Origin: Klebsiella pneumoniae
GTDB taxonomy: Bacteria > Pseudomonadota > Gammaproteobacteria > Enterobacterales > Enterobacteriaceae
Reading direction: 5' to 3'
DNA length: 64,000 nt
Assembly (NCBI RefSeq): GCF_000742135.1
Contig: NZ_KN046818.1
Location: 558,841-622,840, forward strand
The notes beneath the pieces are model-generated. The model searched no databases. It was not told the origin of the DNA and worked only from the letters and a program-made list of their open reading frames with translations. Positions 55,844 through 64,000 of this stretch are shown piece by piece (the stretch's first letter is position 1; each line of letters begins with the position of its first letter). The translations under genes and the position numbers were made by a program.

Positions 55844-56341
55844 GTGAGTGGATTACTGACGCGCTGGCGACAGTTTGGCAGACGGTATTTTTGGCCGCAT
55901 CTCCTGTTGGGGATGGTCGCGGCCAGCCTCGGCCTGCCTGCGCTAAGCAACGGTCACGAGACCGCGGCGCCAGCGAAGGCGACCGCCAGCAATCACAATC
56001 CGAGCAAGGTTAATTTCTCTCAGCTGGCGCTTCTGGAGACGAATCGCCGGCCCAGCTTTACCGTCGACTACTGGCATCAGCACGCTATTCGCACCGTTAT
56101 TCGTCATCTCTCCTTCGCCATGGCGCCGCAGGCGCTGCCGGTCGCGGAAGAAACTTCCCCGCTGCAGGCTCAGCATCTGGCGCTGCTCGACACCCTCAGC
56201 GCGCTGCTGACGCAGGACAGCACGCCGCCGGTGGTGATCCGCCAGGCGGGTTACATCCCTTCTTCATATTCTGCCTTCCGCGTCAGCGCCTGGATAAGCC
56301 AGGTGGCGGGGATCCGCGCAGGGCCTCAACGTCTCAGCTGA
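55844..56341 (+). CDS. secM: Secretion monitor SecM (arrest peptide)
   Basis: Secreted regulatory protein whose translation arrests when Sec export is slow, exposing the secA ribosome site. 165 residues from GTG at 55844, which is 8 bases after AAAGG; the ATG at 55838 has too short a spacing. A long signal peptide ([20 protein letters not shown]) is present. The arrest motif [17 protein letters not shown] near the C-terminus fits FxxxxWIxxxxGIRAGP. The region before it ([16 protein letters not shown]) differs from E. coli. Confidence 0.95.
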   Translation: MSGLLTRWRQFGRRYFWPHLLLGMVAASLGLPALSNGHETAAPAKATASNHNPSKVNFSQLALLETNRRPSFTVDYWHQHAIRTVIRHLSFAMAPQALPVAEETSPLQAQHLALLDTLSALLTQDSTPPVVIRQAGYIPSSYSAFRVSAWISQVAGIRAGPQRLS

Positions 56342-56403
56342 AAATAACCACGGACCATCCTATTTTTTGTGACTCCGCACCGCGGGGCGTTTGAGATTTT
56401 ATT

Positions 56404-59109
56404 ATGCTTATCAAAATGTTAACCAAGGTTTTCGGCAGCCGTAACGACCGTACGCTGCGTCGTATGCGCAAAGTCGTCAATATCATCAACGGCATGGAAC
56501 CGGCGATGGAAAAACTCTCTGATGACGAGCTGAAAGCGAAAACCGCTGAATTCCGCGCGCGCCTGGAAAAAGGCGAAACGCTGGAAAGCCTGATCCCTGA
56601 AGCTTTCGCCGTCGTTCGCGAAGCCAGTAAGCGCGTATTCGGCATGCGCCACTTCGACGTCCAGCTGCTGGGTGGTATGGTGCTTAACGATCGCTGCATC
56701 GCCGAGATGCGTACCGGTGAAGGTAAAACCCTGACCGCGACCCTGCCGGCGTACCTCAACGCGCTAACCGGCAAAGGCGTTCACGTAGTGACCGTCAACG
56801 ACTATCTGGCCCAGCGTGACGCCGAAAATAACCGCCCGCTGTTTGAATTCCTGGGCATGACAGTTGGCATCAACATGTCCGGCCTGCCGGCGCCGGCGAA
56901 GCGTGAAGCTTACGCTGCCGATATCACCTATGGCACCAACAACGAATACGGCTTCGACTACCTGCGCGACAACATGGCCTTCAGCCCGGAAGAGCGCGTT
57001 CAGCGTAAACTGCACTATGCGCTGGTGGATGAGGTGGACTCCATCCTGATCGATGAGGCGCGTACGCCGCTGATCATTTCCGGCCCGGCGGAAGACAGCT
57101 CTGAAATGTACCGCAAGGTAAACAAAATCATCCCGCATCTGATCCGCCAGGAAAAAGAGGATTCGGATACTTTCACTGGCGAAGGCCACTTCTCGGTGGA
57201 TGAAAAAGCGCGTCAGGTTAACCTGACCGAACGTGGTCTGGTGCTGATTGAAGAGCTGCTGGTACAGGAAGGCATTATGGATGAAGGTGAGTCCCTGTAC
57301 TCTCCAACCAACATTATGCTGATGCACCACGTTACCGCCGCGCTGCGCGCCCATGCGCTGTTCACCCGCGACGTTGACTACATTGTCAAAGATGGCGAAG
57401 TTATCATCGTCGATGAGCACACTGGCCGTACGATGCAGGGCCGCCGCTGGTCCGATGGTCTGCACCAGGCCGTTGAGGCCAAAGAGGGCGTGGAGATCCA
57501 AAACGAGAACCAGACTCTGGCCTCTATCACCTTCCAGAACTACTTCCGTCTGTACGAGAAGCTGGCGGGGATGACCGGTACAGCCGATACCGAAGCCTTT
57601 GAATTCAGCTCTATCTATAAGCTGGATACCGTGGTTGTACCGACCAACCGTCCGATGATCCGTAAAGACATGGCGGATCTGGTCTATATGACCGAAGCGG
57701 AAAAAATTCAGGCAATTATCGAAGATATCAAAACTCGTACCGCTGCCGGTCAGCCGGTGCTGGTGGGGACTATCTCGATCGAAAAATCTGAAGTGGTTTC
57801 CCGTGAACTGACTAAAGCCGGCATCAAGCACAACGTCCTGAACGCCAAATTCCACGCCAGCGAGGCGGATATCGTCGCCCAGGCGGGCTACCCTTCCGCG
57901 GTGACCATCGCCACCAACATGGCGGGTCGTGGTACCGATATTATGCTCGGCGGTAGCTGGCAGGCGGAAGTCGCTGCGCTGGAAAACCCAACGCCAGAGC
58001 AGATTGAGAAAATCAAAGCCGACTGGCAGGTACGCCACGATGCGGTACTGGCCGCAGGCGGTCTGCACATCATCGGTACCGAGCGTCATGAATCTCGCCG
58101 TATCGATAACCAGCTGCGCGGCCGTGCTGGTCGTCAGGGGGATGCCGGTTCTTCCCGCTTCTACCTGTCAATGGAAGATGCCCTGATGCGTATCTTCGCC
58201 TCCGATCGCGTGTCTGGCATGATGCGTAAACTGGGAATGAAACCGGGTGAGGCGATTGAGCACCCGTGGGTCACCAAGGCGATCGCCAACGCCCAGCGTA
58301 AAGTGGAAAGCCGTAACTTCGATATCCGTAAGCAGCTGCTGGAATATGATGATGTGGCCAACGACCAGCGCCGGGCGATCTACACCCAGCGTAACGAGCT
58401 GCTGGACGTGTCTGACGTCAGCGAAACCATCAACAGCATCCGCGAAGACGTCTTTAAGGCGACGATCGATGCCCATATTCCGCCGCAGTCGCTGGAGGAG
58501 ATGTGGGATATCGAAGGTCTGCAGGAGCGTCTGAAAAACGACTTCGACCTCGACCTGCCAATCAAAGAGTGGCTGGATAAAGAGCCGGAGCTGCATGAAG
58601 AGACCCTGCGCGAACGTATTCTGCAGAGCGCGGTAGAAACCTACCAGCGTAAAGAAGAAGTGGTCGGCGCCGAGATGATGCGCCACTTCGAGAAAGGCGT
58701 GATGCTGCAGACTCTGGATTCGCTGTGGAAAGAGCACCTGGCGGCGATGGATTACCTGCGCCAGGGTATCCACCTGCGCGGCTATGCGCAGAAAGATCCG
58801 AAGCAGGAGTACAAGCGCGAATCGTTCTCAATGTTTGCCGCGATGCTGGAGTCACTGAAGTATGAAGTGATCAGCACCCTGAGCAAAGTCCAGGTGCGGA
58901 TGCCGGAAGAAGTCGAGGCGATGGAACAGCAGCGTCGTGAAGAGGCCGAGCGCCTGGCGCAGATGCAGCAGCTCAGCCATCAGAGCGATGATGAAGCCGC
59001 AGCCCAGGATCTGGCGGCGCAAACCGGCGAACGTAAAGTGGGCCGTAACGATCCGTGCCCGTGCGGCTCCGGCAAAAAGTACAAACAGTGCCACGGCCGT
59101 CTGAGCTAA
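56404..59109 (+). CDS. secA: Preprotein translocase ATPase SecA
   Basis: Motor of Sec protein export. 901 residues, as in E. coli. Walker [10 protein letters not shown] around residue 102-109, [15 protein letters not shown], and helicase motif [10 protein letters not shown] are present. The C-terminal zinc motif [14 protein letters not shown] that binds SecB is intact. The 62-base gap after secM is where the SecM-controlled hairpin covers the secA ribosome site in E. coli. Confidence 0.98.
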   Translation: MLIKMLTKVFGSRNDRTLRRMRKVVNIINGMEPAMEKLSDDELKAKTAEFRARLEKGETLESLIPEAFAVVREASKRVFGMRHFDVQLLGGMVLNDRCIAEMRTGEGKTLTATLPAYLNALTGKGVHVVTVNDYLAQRDAENNRPLFEFLGMTVGINMSGLPAPAKREAYAADITYGTNNEYGFDYLRDNMAFSPEERVQRKLHYALVDEVDSILIDEARTPLIISGPAEDSSEMYRKVNKIIPHLIRQEKEDSDTFTGEGHFSVDEKARQVNLTERGLVLIEELLVQEGIMDEGESLYSPTNIMLMHHVTAALRAHALFTRDVDYIVKDGEVIIVDEHTGRTMQGRRWSDGLHQAVEAKEGVEIQNENQTLASITFQNYFRLYEKLAGMTGTADTEAFEFSSIYKLDTVVVPTNRPMIRKDMADLVYMTEAEKIQAIIEDIKTRTAAGQPVLVGTISIEKSEVVSRELTKAGIKHNVLNAKFHASEADIVAQAGYPSAVTIATNMAGRGTDIMLGGSWQAEVAALENPTPEQIEKIKADWQVRHDAVLAAGGLHIIGTERHESRRIDNQLRGRAGRQGDAGSSRFYLSMEDALMRIFASDRVSGMMRKLGMKPGEAIEHPWVTKAIANAQRKVESRNFDIRKQLLEYDDVANDQRRAIYTQRNELLDVSDVSETINSIREDVFKATIDAHIPPQSLEEMWDIEGLQERLKNDFDLDLPIKEWLDKEPELHEETLRERILQSAVETYQRKEEVVGAEMMRHFEKGVMLQTLDSLWKEHLAAMDYLRQGIHLRGYAQKDPKQEYKRESFSMFAAMLESLKYEVISTLSKVQVRMPEEVEAMEQQRREEAERLAQMQQLSHQSDDEAAAQDLAAQTGERKVGRNDPCPCGSGKKYKQCHGRLS

Positions 59110-59126
59110 GGTCTGATAAAACAAAC

Positions 59127-59153
59127 AAAGGCGCAGAGTTCTGCGCCTTTTTT
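59127..59153 (+). terminator. secA terminator
   Basis: AAAGGCGCAG, a four-base loop and CTGCGCCTTT are followed by further T. It lies 18 bases after secA and just before mutT, so mutT needs read-through or its own promoter. Confidence 0.88.
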
Positions 59154-59167
59154 ATGGAGCGCATTCA

Positions 59168-59560
59168 ATGAAAAAACTGCAAATCGCCGTCGGGATAATT
59201 CGCAATCCGCAAGGCGAAATCTTTATTACCCAGCGCGCCGCCGATGCCCATATGGCGAATAAGCTGGAGTTCCCGGGCGGGAAAATTGAATCTGATGAGA
59301 CGCCTGAGCAGGCGCTAATCCGCGAACTGCAGGAGGAGGTTGGGATTACGGTCACCGCCTCTTCGCTCTTTGATAAGCTGGAGTATCAGTTCCCCGATCG
59401 CCATATTACGCTGTGGTTTTTCCTCGTGGAAAGTTGGCAAGGCGAGCCGTGGGGTAAAGAAGGGCAGCCGGGTCGGTGGATGGCGGGACCAACGTTGGAT
59501 CCGGCGGCGTTTCCTCCGGCGAATGAACCGGTTATCAGCAAACTTATCGCCCAGGGCTGA
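59168..59560 (+). CDS. mutT: 8-oxo-dGTP diphosphatase MutT
   Basis: Removes oxidised dGTP and prevents A:T to C:G transversions. 130 residues, close to E. coli (129). Nudix box G-x5-E-x7-RELxEExGI is intact in GGKIESDETPEQALIRELQE and the EVGI that follows. The C-terminal third is more divergent from E. coli than the rest. Confidence 0.96.
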   Translation: MKKLQIAVGIIRNPQGEIFITQRAADAHMANKLEFPGGKIESDETPEQALIRELQEEVGITVTASSLFDKLEYQFPDRHITLWFFLVESWQGEPWGKEGQPGRWMAGPTLDPAAFPPANEPVISKLIAQG

Positions 59561-59575
59561 GCCCCGGGTCGCGAG

Positions 59576-59601
59576 GCTAACCCGCCAGGCGCCGGGTTAG
59601 C
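59576..59601. terminator. Bidirectional hairpin between mutT and yacG
   Basis: GCTAACCCG and CGGGTTAGC form a perfect 9-bp stem between convergent genes, 12 bases before the yacG stop. T-runs are short on both sides. Confidence 0.6.
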
Positions 59602-59612
59602 TTGCCATCAAA

Positions 59613-59807
59613 TCAGGGTTGCTGCTCGCTCCAGTCATCGCTATCGGAGAGATCCCCCGCGCTGGGGATGCGCTTCTCTTCCGCAGCCCATTCTCCCAGA
59701 TCGATCAGTTGGCAGCGCTTGCTACAGAACGGACGAAACGGACTCTGCTCGCCCCACACCACAGTTTTGCCGCAGGTCGGGCAGTTGACGATAGTCTCTT
59801 CTGACAT
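59613..59807 (-). CDS. yacG: DNA gyrase inhibitor YacG
   Basis: A small zinc protein that binds GyrB in E. coli and inhibits gyrase. 64 residues with the zinc ligands C9-x2-C12 and C28-x3-C32, and an acidic C-terminal tail ([11 protein letters not shown]). It lies nine bases behind zapD, probably the same transcript as coaE and zapD. Confidence 0.95.
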   Translation of the reverse strand: MSEETIVNCPTCGKTVVWGEQSPFRPFCSKRCQLIDLGEWAAEEKRIPSAGDLSDSDDWSEQQP

Positions 59808-59816
59808 GTTATCTCC

Positions 59817-60560
59817 TTAACAGCAGGCCAGTTCAAAATCAAAGCGCTCCGGCACGATCCCATATTCACTGTCCAGCGCCAGGAAACGGATGGCGAAACG
59901 GCTCTTATGGCCGGAAATTTGCGGATAAAGCTGGTGAGCCAGATCGAGACGCAGGCGCAGCAGATCGGCATCTTCGCCATTATCCTGATAAAAGCCGTTG
60001 AGGCTGGTCTGTTTGCGGAACAGCGCGGAGTTGCGGATAAGATCGAGGATCAGGCTCAGGGACTGGACCAGCGGATCGAGGCTGGCAAGCCAGCTGGCCA
60101 CCTGCTCATCGCGATGCGCCTGTGGCATATGGAGCCAGATATGCAGGGTCGGTAAATCGAAGCTGCAGCAGCCGCCAGGAATACTCAGGCGCTGACGCAC
60201 CAGCGCAATCAGGCGATCTTCACGCAGAAACTGACCAATGCGCGGCGCGGCCATCAGGGTGCTGGAGGACTGCTTCAACTGGTGGCGCAGCTCGTTAATG
60301 CGCTCCTGATCGACGCCCGGCACTTCTGCCCATGACTGGAGCTTACGCTGCTGGCGTTCCAGCTCTTTAACCAGGTCAGTGCGCACCTCGCCGCGCTCCA
60401 GGACATCCAGCAGATCGCCGGCGTTACGGAAAAAATGGAGCGCATCGGCATGGCTGGCAATCTGCGGACGGAAAGCCATCTGCTGGATCAGAAATTCGAT
60501 GCGCAGCCAGGTGCGCATTTTCTCATTAAGAGGATGTTCAAACAGAACGGGGGTATGCAT
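59817..60560 (-). CDS. zapD: FtsZ-crosslinking protein ZapD
   Basis: Bundles FtsZ filaments and supports Z-ring assembly (formerly yacF). 247 residues, as in E. coli, from [20 protein letters not shown]. The [15 protein letters not shown] block and the C-terminal [11 protein letters not shown] are conserved. Its start overlaps the coaE stop by one base, so it is probably translationally coupled. Confidence 0.96.
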   Translation of the reverse strand: MHTPVLFEHPLNEKMRTWLRIEFLIQQMAFRPQIASHADALHFFRNAGDLLDVLERGEVRTDLVKELERQQRKLQSWAEVPGVDQERINELRHQLKQSSSTLMAAPRIGQFLREDRLIALVRQRLSIPGGCCSFDLPTLHIWLHMPQAHRDEQVASWLASLDPLVQSLSLILDLIRNSALFRKQTSLNGFYQDNGEDADLLRLRLDLAHQLYPQISGHKSRFAIRFLALDSEYGIVPERFDFELACC

Positions 60561-61180
60561 TACGAGTTTTCCTGTGAGGCGGCCTGCGATGCCAGCGTTA
60601 AATACTTTTCGTGCAGGCGGGCAACATCCGATGCCACTGCATCCGGCGTGCCAGTGTTTTCAATAACATCGTCCGCGACGGCCAGGCGCTGCTGGCGCGT
60701 GGCCTGGGCGGCAAGAATATGTTCAGCATGTTCGCGGCTGACCTTATCGCGCAGCATGGTGCGTTCGATTTGCGTCTCTTTCGGCACATCGACGACCAGT
60801 ACGCGATCGGCCTGGCCGGACAGGCGGTTTTCGACCAGCAAAGGTACGACCCAGAGGAGATAAGGGGAGGTGGCGGCCTGCATCTGGCGGCGCGTTTCCT
60901 GCTGAATCAGCGGGTGCAACAGCGCATTGAGCCAGGCTTTTTCCTCCACGTGAGCAAAAATTTTTTCCCGCAGCAGGCGGCGGTTCAGCGTGCCGTCGGG
61001 GGCAATCATCTGTGGTCCAAAGTGGCCGACAATGGCCTGGAGCGCCGGGGTACCGGGCTCGACCACCTGACGGGCGATAACATCGGCATCGATAACCTTA
61101 ACCCCAAGCTGCGCGAAGGCGTCGGCGACCGTACTTTTACCGCTGCCGATCCCGCCTGTTAACGCGACTGTGTACCCCAT
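60560..61180 (-). CDS. coaE: Dephospho-CoA kinase
   Basis: Last step of coenzyme A synthesis. 206 residues from [20 protein letters not shown] at 61180, the E. coli length; the 36-codon extension upstream is rejected because it precedes the P-loop start expected of the family. P-loop G9-T17 (GGIGSGKST), then the lid and CoA-binding domain. First gene of coaE-zapD-yacG. Confidence 0.97.
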   Translation of the reverse strand: MGYTVALTGGIGSGKSTVADAFAQLGVKVIDADVIARQVVEPGTPALQAIVGHFGPQMIAPDGTLNRRLLREKIFAHVEEKAWLNALLHPLIQQETRRQMQAATSPYLLWVVPLLVENRLSGQADRVLVVDVPKETQIERTMLRDKVSREHAEHILAAQATRQQRLAVADDVIENTGTPDAVASDVARLHEKYLTLASQAASQENS

Positions 61181-61440
61181 ATCTTCTGACCCTGAAACGG
61201 ATTGCTCGTATTTTTTGCAGGCAGACAGCGATGACTGGCAGCGCGCCGGGGAGGCGACAGTGAGCATGTCGTGAGGACCCCGCGCCAACCGGGATCGCCG
61301 TCCGCTATACTGTTTGTTTTAATCAAGCAAATCAAATGGTTAAAAACAATACTCCGGCAGGGGAAGGCATAGGCGCCTTTTTCTCCATTCACCAGGTAAA
61401 TTTATACGATTGTAGCGTAAAAAAAGTGAAAATCGCAGTC

Positions 61441-61468
61441 TTGCGCGGGCCTGATTCGCGCGTATGAT
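61441..61468 (+). promoter_or_regulatory. Likely guaC promoter
   Basis: TTGCGC (61441-61446) and TATGAT (61463-61468) with a 16-bp spacer, 55 bases before guaC. Assigned by eye only. Confidence 0.45.
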
Positions 61469-61523
61469 AACGTCACTGGAGTTGTGCTCTCACATTCATG
61501 CCATTAACCCCAGGAATTCGCAC

Positions 61524-62567
61524 ATGCGTATTGAAGAAGATCTGAAGCTTGGTTTCAAAGACGTTCTTATCCGCCCGAAACGCTCTACCCTCAAAAGCCG
61601 TTCTGATGTTGAGCTGGAACGTGAATTCACCTTTAAACATTCAGGCCTGACCTGGTCCGGCGTGCCGATTATTGCGGCTAACATGGATACCGTCGGCACC
61701 TTCAGCATGGCTAAAGCGCTGGCCACTTTTGGTATTCTGACCGCGGTACATAAGCACTACACCGCTGAAGAATGGCTGGCGTTTACCCAGGGCGCATCCG
61801 CAGACGTACTCAAGCATGTGATGGTTTCCACCGGCACGTCCGATGCGGATTTCGAAAAAACCCAGCAGATCCTCTCTCAGAACCCACAGCTGAATTTTGT
61901 GTGTATCGACGTCGCCAACGGCTACTCCGAGCACTTTGTACAGTTCGTGGCGAAGGCGCGCGAAGCCTGGCCGCAAAAAACTATCATCGCCGGGAACGTG
62001 GTCACCGGTGAAATGTGCGAAGAGCTGATCCTCTCCGGCGCCGATATCGTCAAAGTTGGCATCGGCCCGGGATCCGTCTGCACCACCCGCGTTAAGACCG
62101 GGGTCGGCTATCCGCAGCTCTCCGCCGTGATTGAGTGTGCCGATGCGGCGCACGGCCTTGGCGGCCAGATCATCAGCGACGGCGGTTGCACCATGCCGGG
62201 CGATGTGGCGAAAGCCTTCGGCGGCGGCGCTGATTTCGTGATGCTTGGCGGCATGCTGGCGGGCCATGAAGAGAGCGGCGGAACCATCGTTGAAGAAAAC
62301 GGAGAGAAATTCATGCTGTTCTACGGCATGAGCTCCGAGTCGGCGATGACCCGCCATGTGGGCGGTGTCGCGAAATACCGCGCGGCGGAAGGCAAAACCG
62401 TTAAGCTGCCTTTGCGTGGACCAGTGGAGAATACCGCACGTGATATTCTCGGCGGCCTGCGTTCTGCCTGCACCTACGTTGGCGCCTCGCGTCTGAAAGA
62501 GCTGACCAAGCGTACGACCTTTATCCGCGTTCAGGAACAAGAGAACCGGGTATTCAATAGCCTGTAA
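61524..62567 (+). CDS. guaC: GMP reductase
   Basis: NADPH-dependent deamination of GMP to IMP in purine salvage. 347 residues, as in E. coli, from [20 protein letters not shown] at 61524; the 20-codon extension is not used. IMPDH/GMPR fold with catalytic cysteine in [11 protein letters not shown] and the [17 protein letters not shown] block. Confidence 0.97.
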   Translation: MRIEEDLKLGFKDVLIRPKRSTLKSRSDVELEREFTFKHSGLTWSGVPIIAANMDTVGTFSMAKALATFGILTAVHKHYTAEEWLAFTQGASADVLKHVMVSTGTSDADFEKTQQILSQNPQLNFVCIDVANGYSEHFVQFVAKAREAWPQKTIIAGNVVTGEMCEELILSGADIVKVGIGPGSVCTTRVKTGVGYPQLSAVIECADAAHGLGGQIISDGGCTMPGDVAKAFGGGADFVMLGGMLAGHEESGGTIVEENGEKFMLFYGMSSESAMTRHVGGVAKYRAAEGKTVKLPLRGPVENTARDILGGLRSACTYVGASRLKELTKRTTFIRVQEQENRVFNSL

Positions 62568-62574
62568 TCGGCTG

Positions 62575-62601
62575 CACTGGCGCCTGCGTGGCGCCAGTGT
62601 T
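62575..62601 (+). terminator. guaC terminator
   Basis: CACTGGCGCC, a five-base loop and GGCGCCAGTG form a perfect 10-bp stem followed by a short T-run (TTTCT). It may serve both convergent genes. Confidence 0.75.
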
Positions 62602-62603
62602 TC

Positions 62604-63809
62604 TCATCCTCCCACCCCGCCAATGGCATCGCCCAGGTGAAAAACGGGCAAATACATTGCCACCACCAGAATCCCGACCAGCGAGCCGGTTATCACCAGC
62701 ATCATGGGTTCAAGATGCGCAGCCAGACTATCGGCTCGCTGATAGGTTTGCTCGCGATGATGATGCGCCAGGTTTTCCAGCATCTGATCCAGCGCTCCCG
62801 CGCTTTCCCCCGTGCGGATGAGCTGCAGGCACAGCGGTGTAAAACCGCCGCAGCGGCTTAACGCCTGCCAAATCGGCTCCCCCTGAACGATCAGCGCGCG
62901 GGCCTGTGCCAGACGCTGGCGCCATAGCGGGCACGACAGGGACTCTTCAACGCTTTGCAGCCCCTGCAGAAAGCTAATACCGGCGCTTTGGGTTAACGCC
63001 AGGATGGTGAAGATCAGGCTCAGCTGTTGTCCGCCGATCAGGGAGCCAATGAGAGGGAGCGCGTTAAGCAACCGCTGGCGGCGCAGCAACCAGTCGCTGC
63101 GCCGCCGGATCAGCTGGTTGAGCAGCAGCGGGCTCAGCAGCGAGGCCAGCAGCAGCGGCCAGCCGCGACTTAGCATGTCGCCTGCCGCAACGACCATCCG
63201 CGTCAACAGCGGTAACGGCGTACTGAACGTCTGGTAGATGGCGGTGAACTCGGGCAGGACAAAATAGAGCATCCCCAGCACCACCAACAGCGCCAGAGAG
63301 AGCACGATCAGCGGGTAGCGCAGCGCTTTTTTGACTTTGCTGGCGAGCCGCTGCTGCTCCTGCTGCTGATTCGCCAACTGCAGGCAGCAGATATCGAGCT
63401 TGCCCGTCAGTTCGCCGGTGCTAATCATCGCCAGATATAGTGGCGGAAAAGCCTGGGGCCACTGCGCCAGCGCGGCAGAGAACGCCACGCCCTGGGCCAG
63501 CTCGCGGCCTAGCGCCTCAAGCAGCGCCTGCCACTGGGCATGCGACTGCTGCTGCGCCAGCAGCGATAACCCTTCCGCCAGCGGCAGGCCGGCCTGCAGC
63601 AGGGTCGCCAGCTGGCGGATCGTTTCGCAACTGTAGCGCGGGTGCCAGAGGCTCTGCTTCACCGCACAGCGGCGTACGGCCAGCGGTATGACTCGCTGCT
63701 GTTGAAGGTGCTGCAGGACCTCCAGACGCTTGGTTTGCCATAGCATCCCCTGACAGGGGGCGCCCTGCACATCAATACCGCGCCAGCGCCAGAGACGCTT
63801 AGTCGCCAT
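62604..63809 (-). CDS. hofC: Type IV pilus / type II secretion-type inner-membrane protein HofC
   Basis: A 401-residue member of the GspF/PilC family with two T2SSF modules (about residues 65-190 and 265-390), each with a hydrophobic hairpin. The start at 63809 overlaps the end of hofB by 11 bases. Together with hofB and the usual upstream pilin gene it forms the hof (ppdD) locus, linked in E. coli and Klebsiella to a type IV pilus. Intact here. Confidence 0.93.
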   Translation of the reverse strand: MATKRLWRWRGIDVQGAPCQGMLWQTKRLEVLQHLQQQRVIPLAVRRCAVKQSLWHPRYSCETIRQLATLLQAGLPLAEGLSLLAQQQSHAQWQALLEALGRELAQGVAFSAALAQWPQAFPPLYLAMISTGELTGKLDICCLQLANQQQEQQRLASKVKKALRYPLIVLSLALLVVLGMLYFVLPEFTAIYQTFSTPLPLLTRMVVAAGDMLSRGWPLLLASLLSPLLLNQLIRRRSDWLLRRQRLLNALPLIGSLIGGQQLSLIFTILALTQSAGISFLQGLQSVEESLSCPLWRQRLAQARALIVQGEPIWQALSRCGGFTPLCLQLIRTGESAGALDQMLENLAHHHREQTYQRADSLAAHLEPMMLVITGSLVGILVVAMYLPVFHLGDAIGGVGG

Positions 63810-64000
63810 GGGGGATCCCCAGCACCCGCACCACCTCTTCGAGGCTGGTCAATCCCTGTTCGATAGCCTGACAGCCGCTTTCAAAAAGCGTCATCATCCC
63901 TGTGGCTCGCGCCAGAGATTCAATCTCAATGGCGTTAAGTCCCTGGACTATCCCCTGGCGTAGCCCGGGGGTAACAGGCAGCACTTCGAACAGCGCCAGC
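63799..64000 (-). CDS. hofB: Type IV pilus assembly ATPase HofB, C-terminal end only
   Basis: The last 66 codons of a GspE/PilB-type secretion ATPase, cut by the window edge. The frame runs ALFEVLPVTPGLRQGIVQGL and ends LEEVVRVLGIPHGD, the usual C-terminal region of this family. Identification rests mainly on the overlap with hofC and this tail. Confidence 0.8.
   Translation of the reverse strand, partial: LALFEVLPVTPGLRQGIVQGLNAIEIESLARATGMMTLFESGCQAIEQGLTSLEEVVRVLGIPHGD

Noticed and set aside
56764-58089. 441-codon open frame on the minus strand
   Set aside because: Antisense to secA and lacking any recognisable motif or ribosome site; a by-product of secA codon use.

Overview
The window is an ordinary stretch of an enterobacterial chromosome. 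Gene order matches the 1-2.5 minute region of E. coli K-12 almost gene for gene. High-GC coding sequence, an ERIC repeat and a block between setA and leuD that is absent from E. coli K-12 point to Klebsiella (K. pneumoniae/variicola complex) or a close relative. This is inferred from gene content and sequence style, not from a database search. No tRNA, rRNA, prophage, integron, transposase gene or CRISPR array was seen.

Layout. (1) 1-11 kb: end of rluA, the transcription recycler rapA, SOS polymerase polB behind a LexA box, then araBAD with the divergent araC and a recognisable araI/CRP/araO1/araO2 control region. (2) 11-19 kb: yabI (DedA family), thiamine ABC transporter thiBPQ behind a TPP riboswitch, then the glucose-phosphate stress locus sgrR, sgrS/sgrT, setA. 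Two structured RNAs here each carry an inserted palindromic repeat: a 127-bp ERIC in the P3 arm of the TPP aptamer, and a 165-bp element with ERIC-like ends between the ptsG-pairing region and the terminator of SgrS. (3) 19-26.4 kb: accessory block with a sugar-acid-type MFS symporter, a LysR regulator, and a tight operon of an iron-sulfur Old-Yellow-Enzyme-type reductase, a YdiB-like quinate/shikimate dehydrogenase, a YdiM/YdiN-like MFS transporter and a type I dehydroquinase. I read this as a hydroaromatic acid (quinate/shikimate) uptake and conversion module. (4) 26.7-37 kb: leuLABCD with its attenuator, leuO, ilvIH and cra. (5) 37.6-59 kb: the dcw cell wall and division cluster from mraZ to ftsZ, then lpxC, secM and secA. 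(6) 59-64 kb: mutT, yacG, zapD, coaE, guaC, and hofC with the end of hofB.

How it works together. The ara genes feed L-arabinose to the pentose phosphate pathway. The thi genes import thiamine under TPP feedback. SgrR, SgrS, SgrT and SetA relieve sugar-phosphate stress. The leu and ilv genes make leucine and the branched-chain precursors. The dcw genes are packed with overlapping or nearly touching ends and make lipid-linked peptidoglycan precursors and the divisome. SecM tunes SecA by ribosome arrest.

The most noteworthy items are the two repeat insertions inside functional RNAs and the setA-leuD metabolic module. The rest is conserved core genome.
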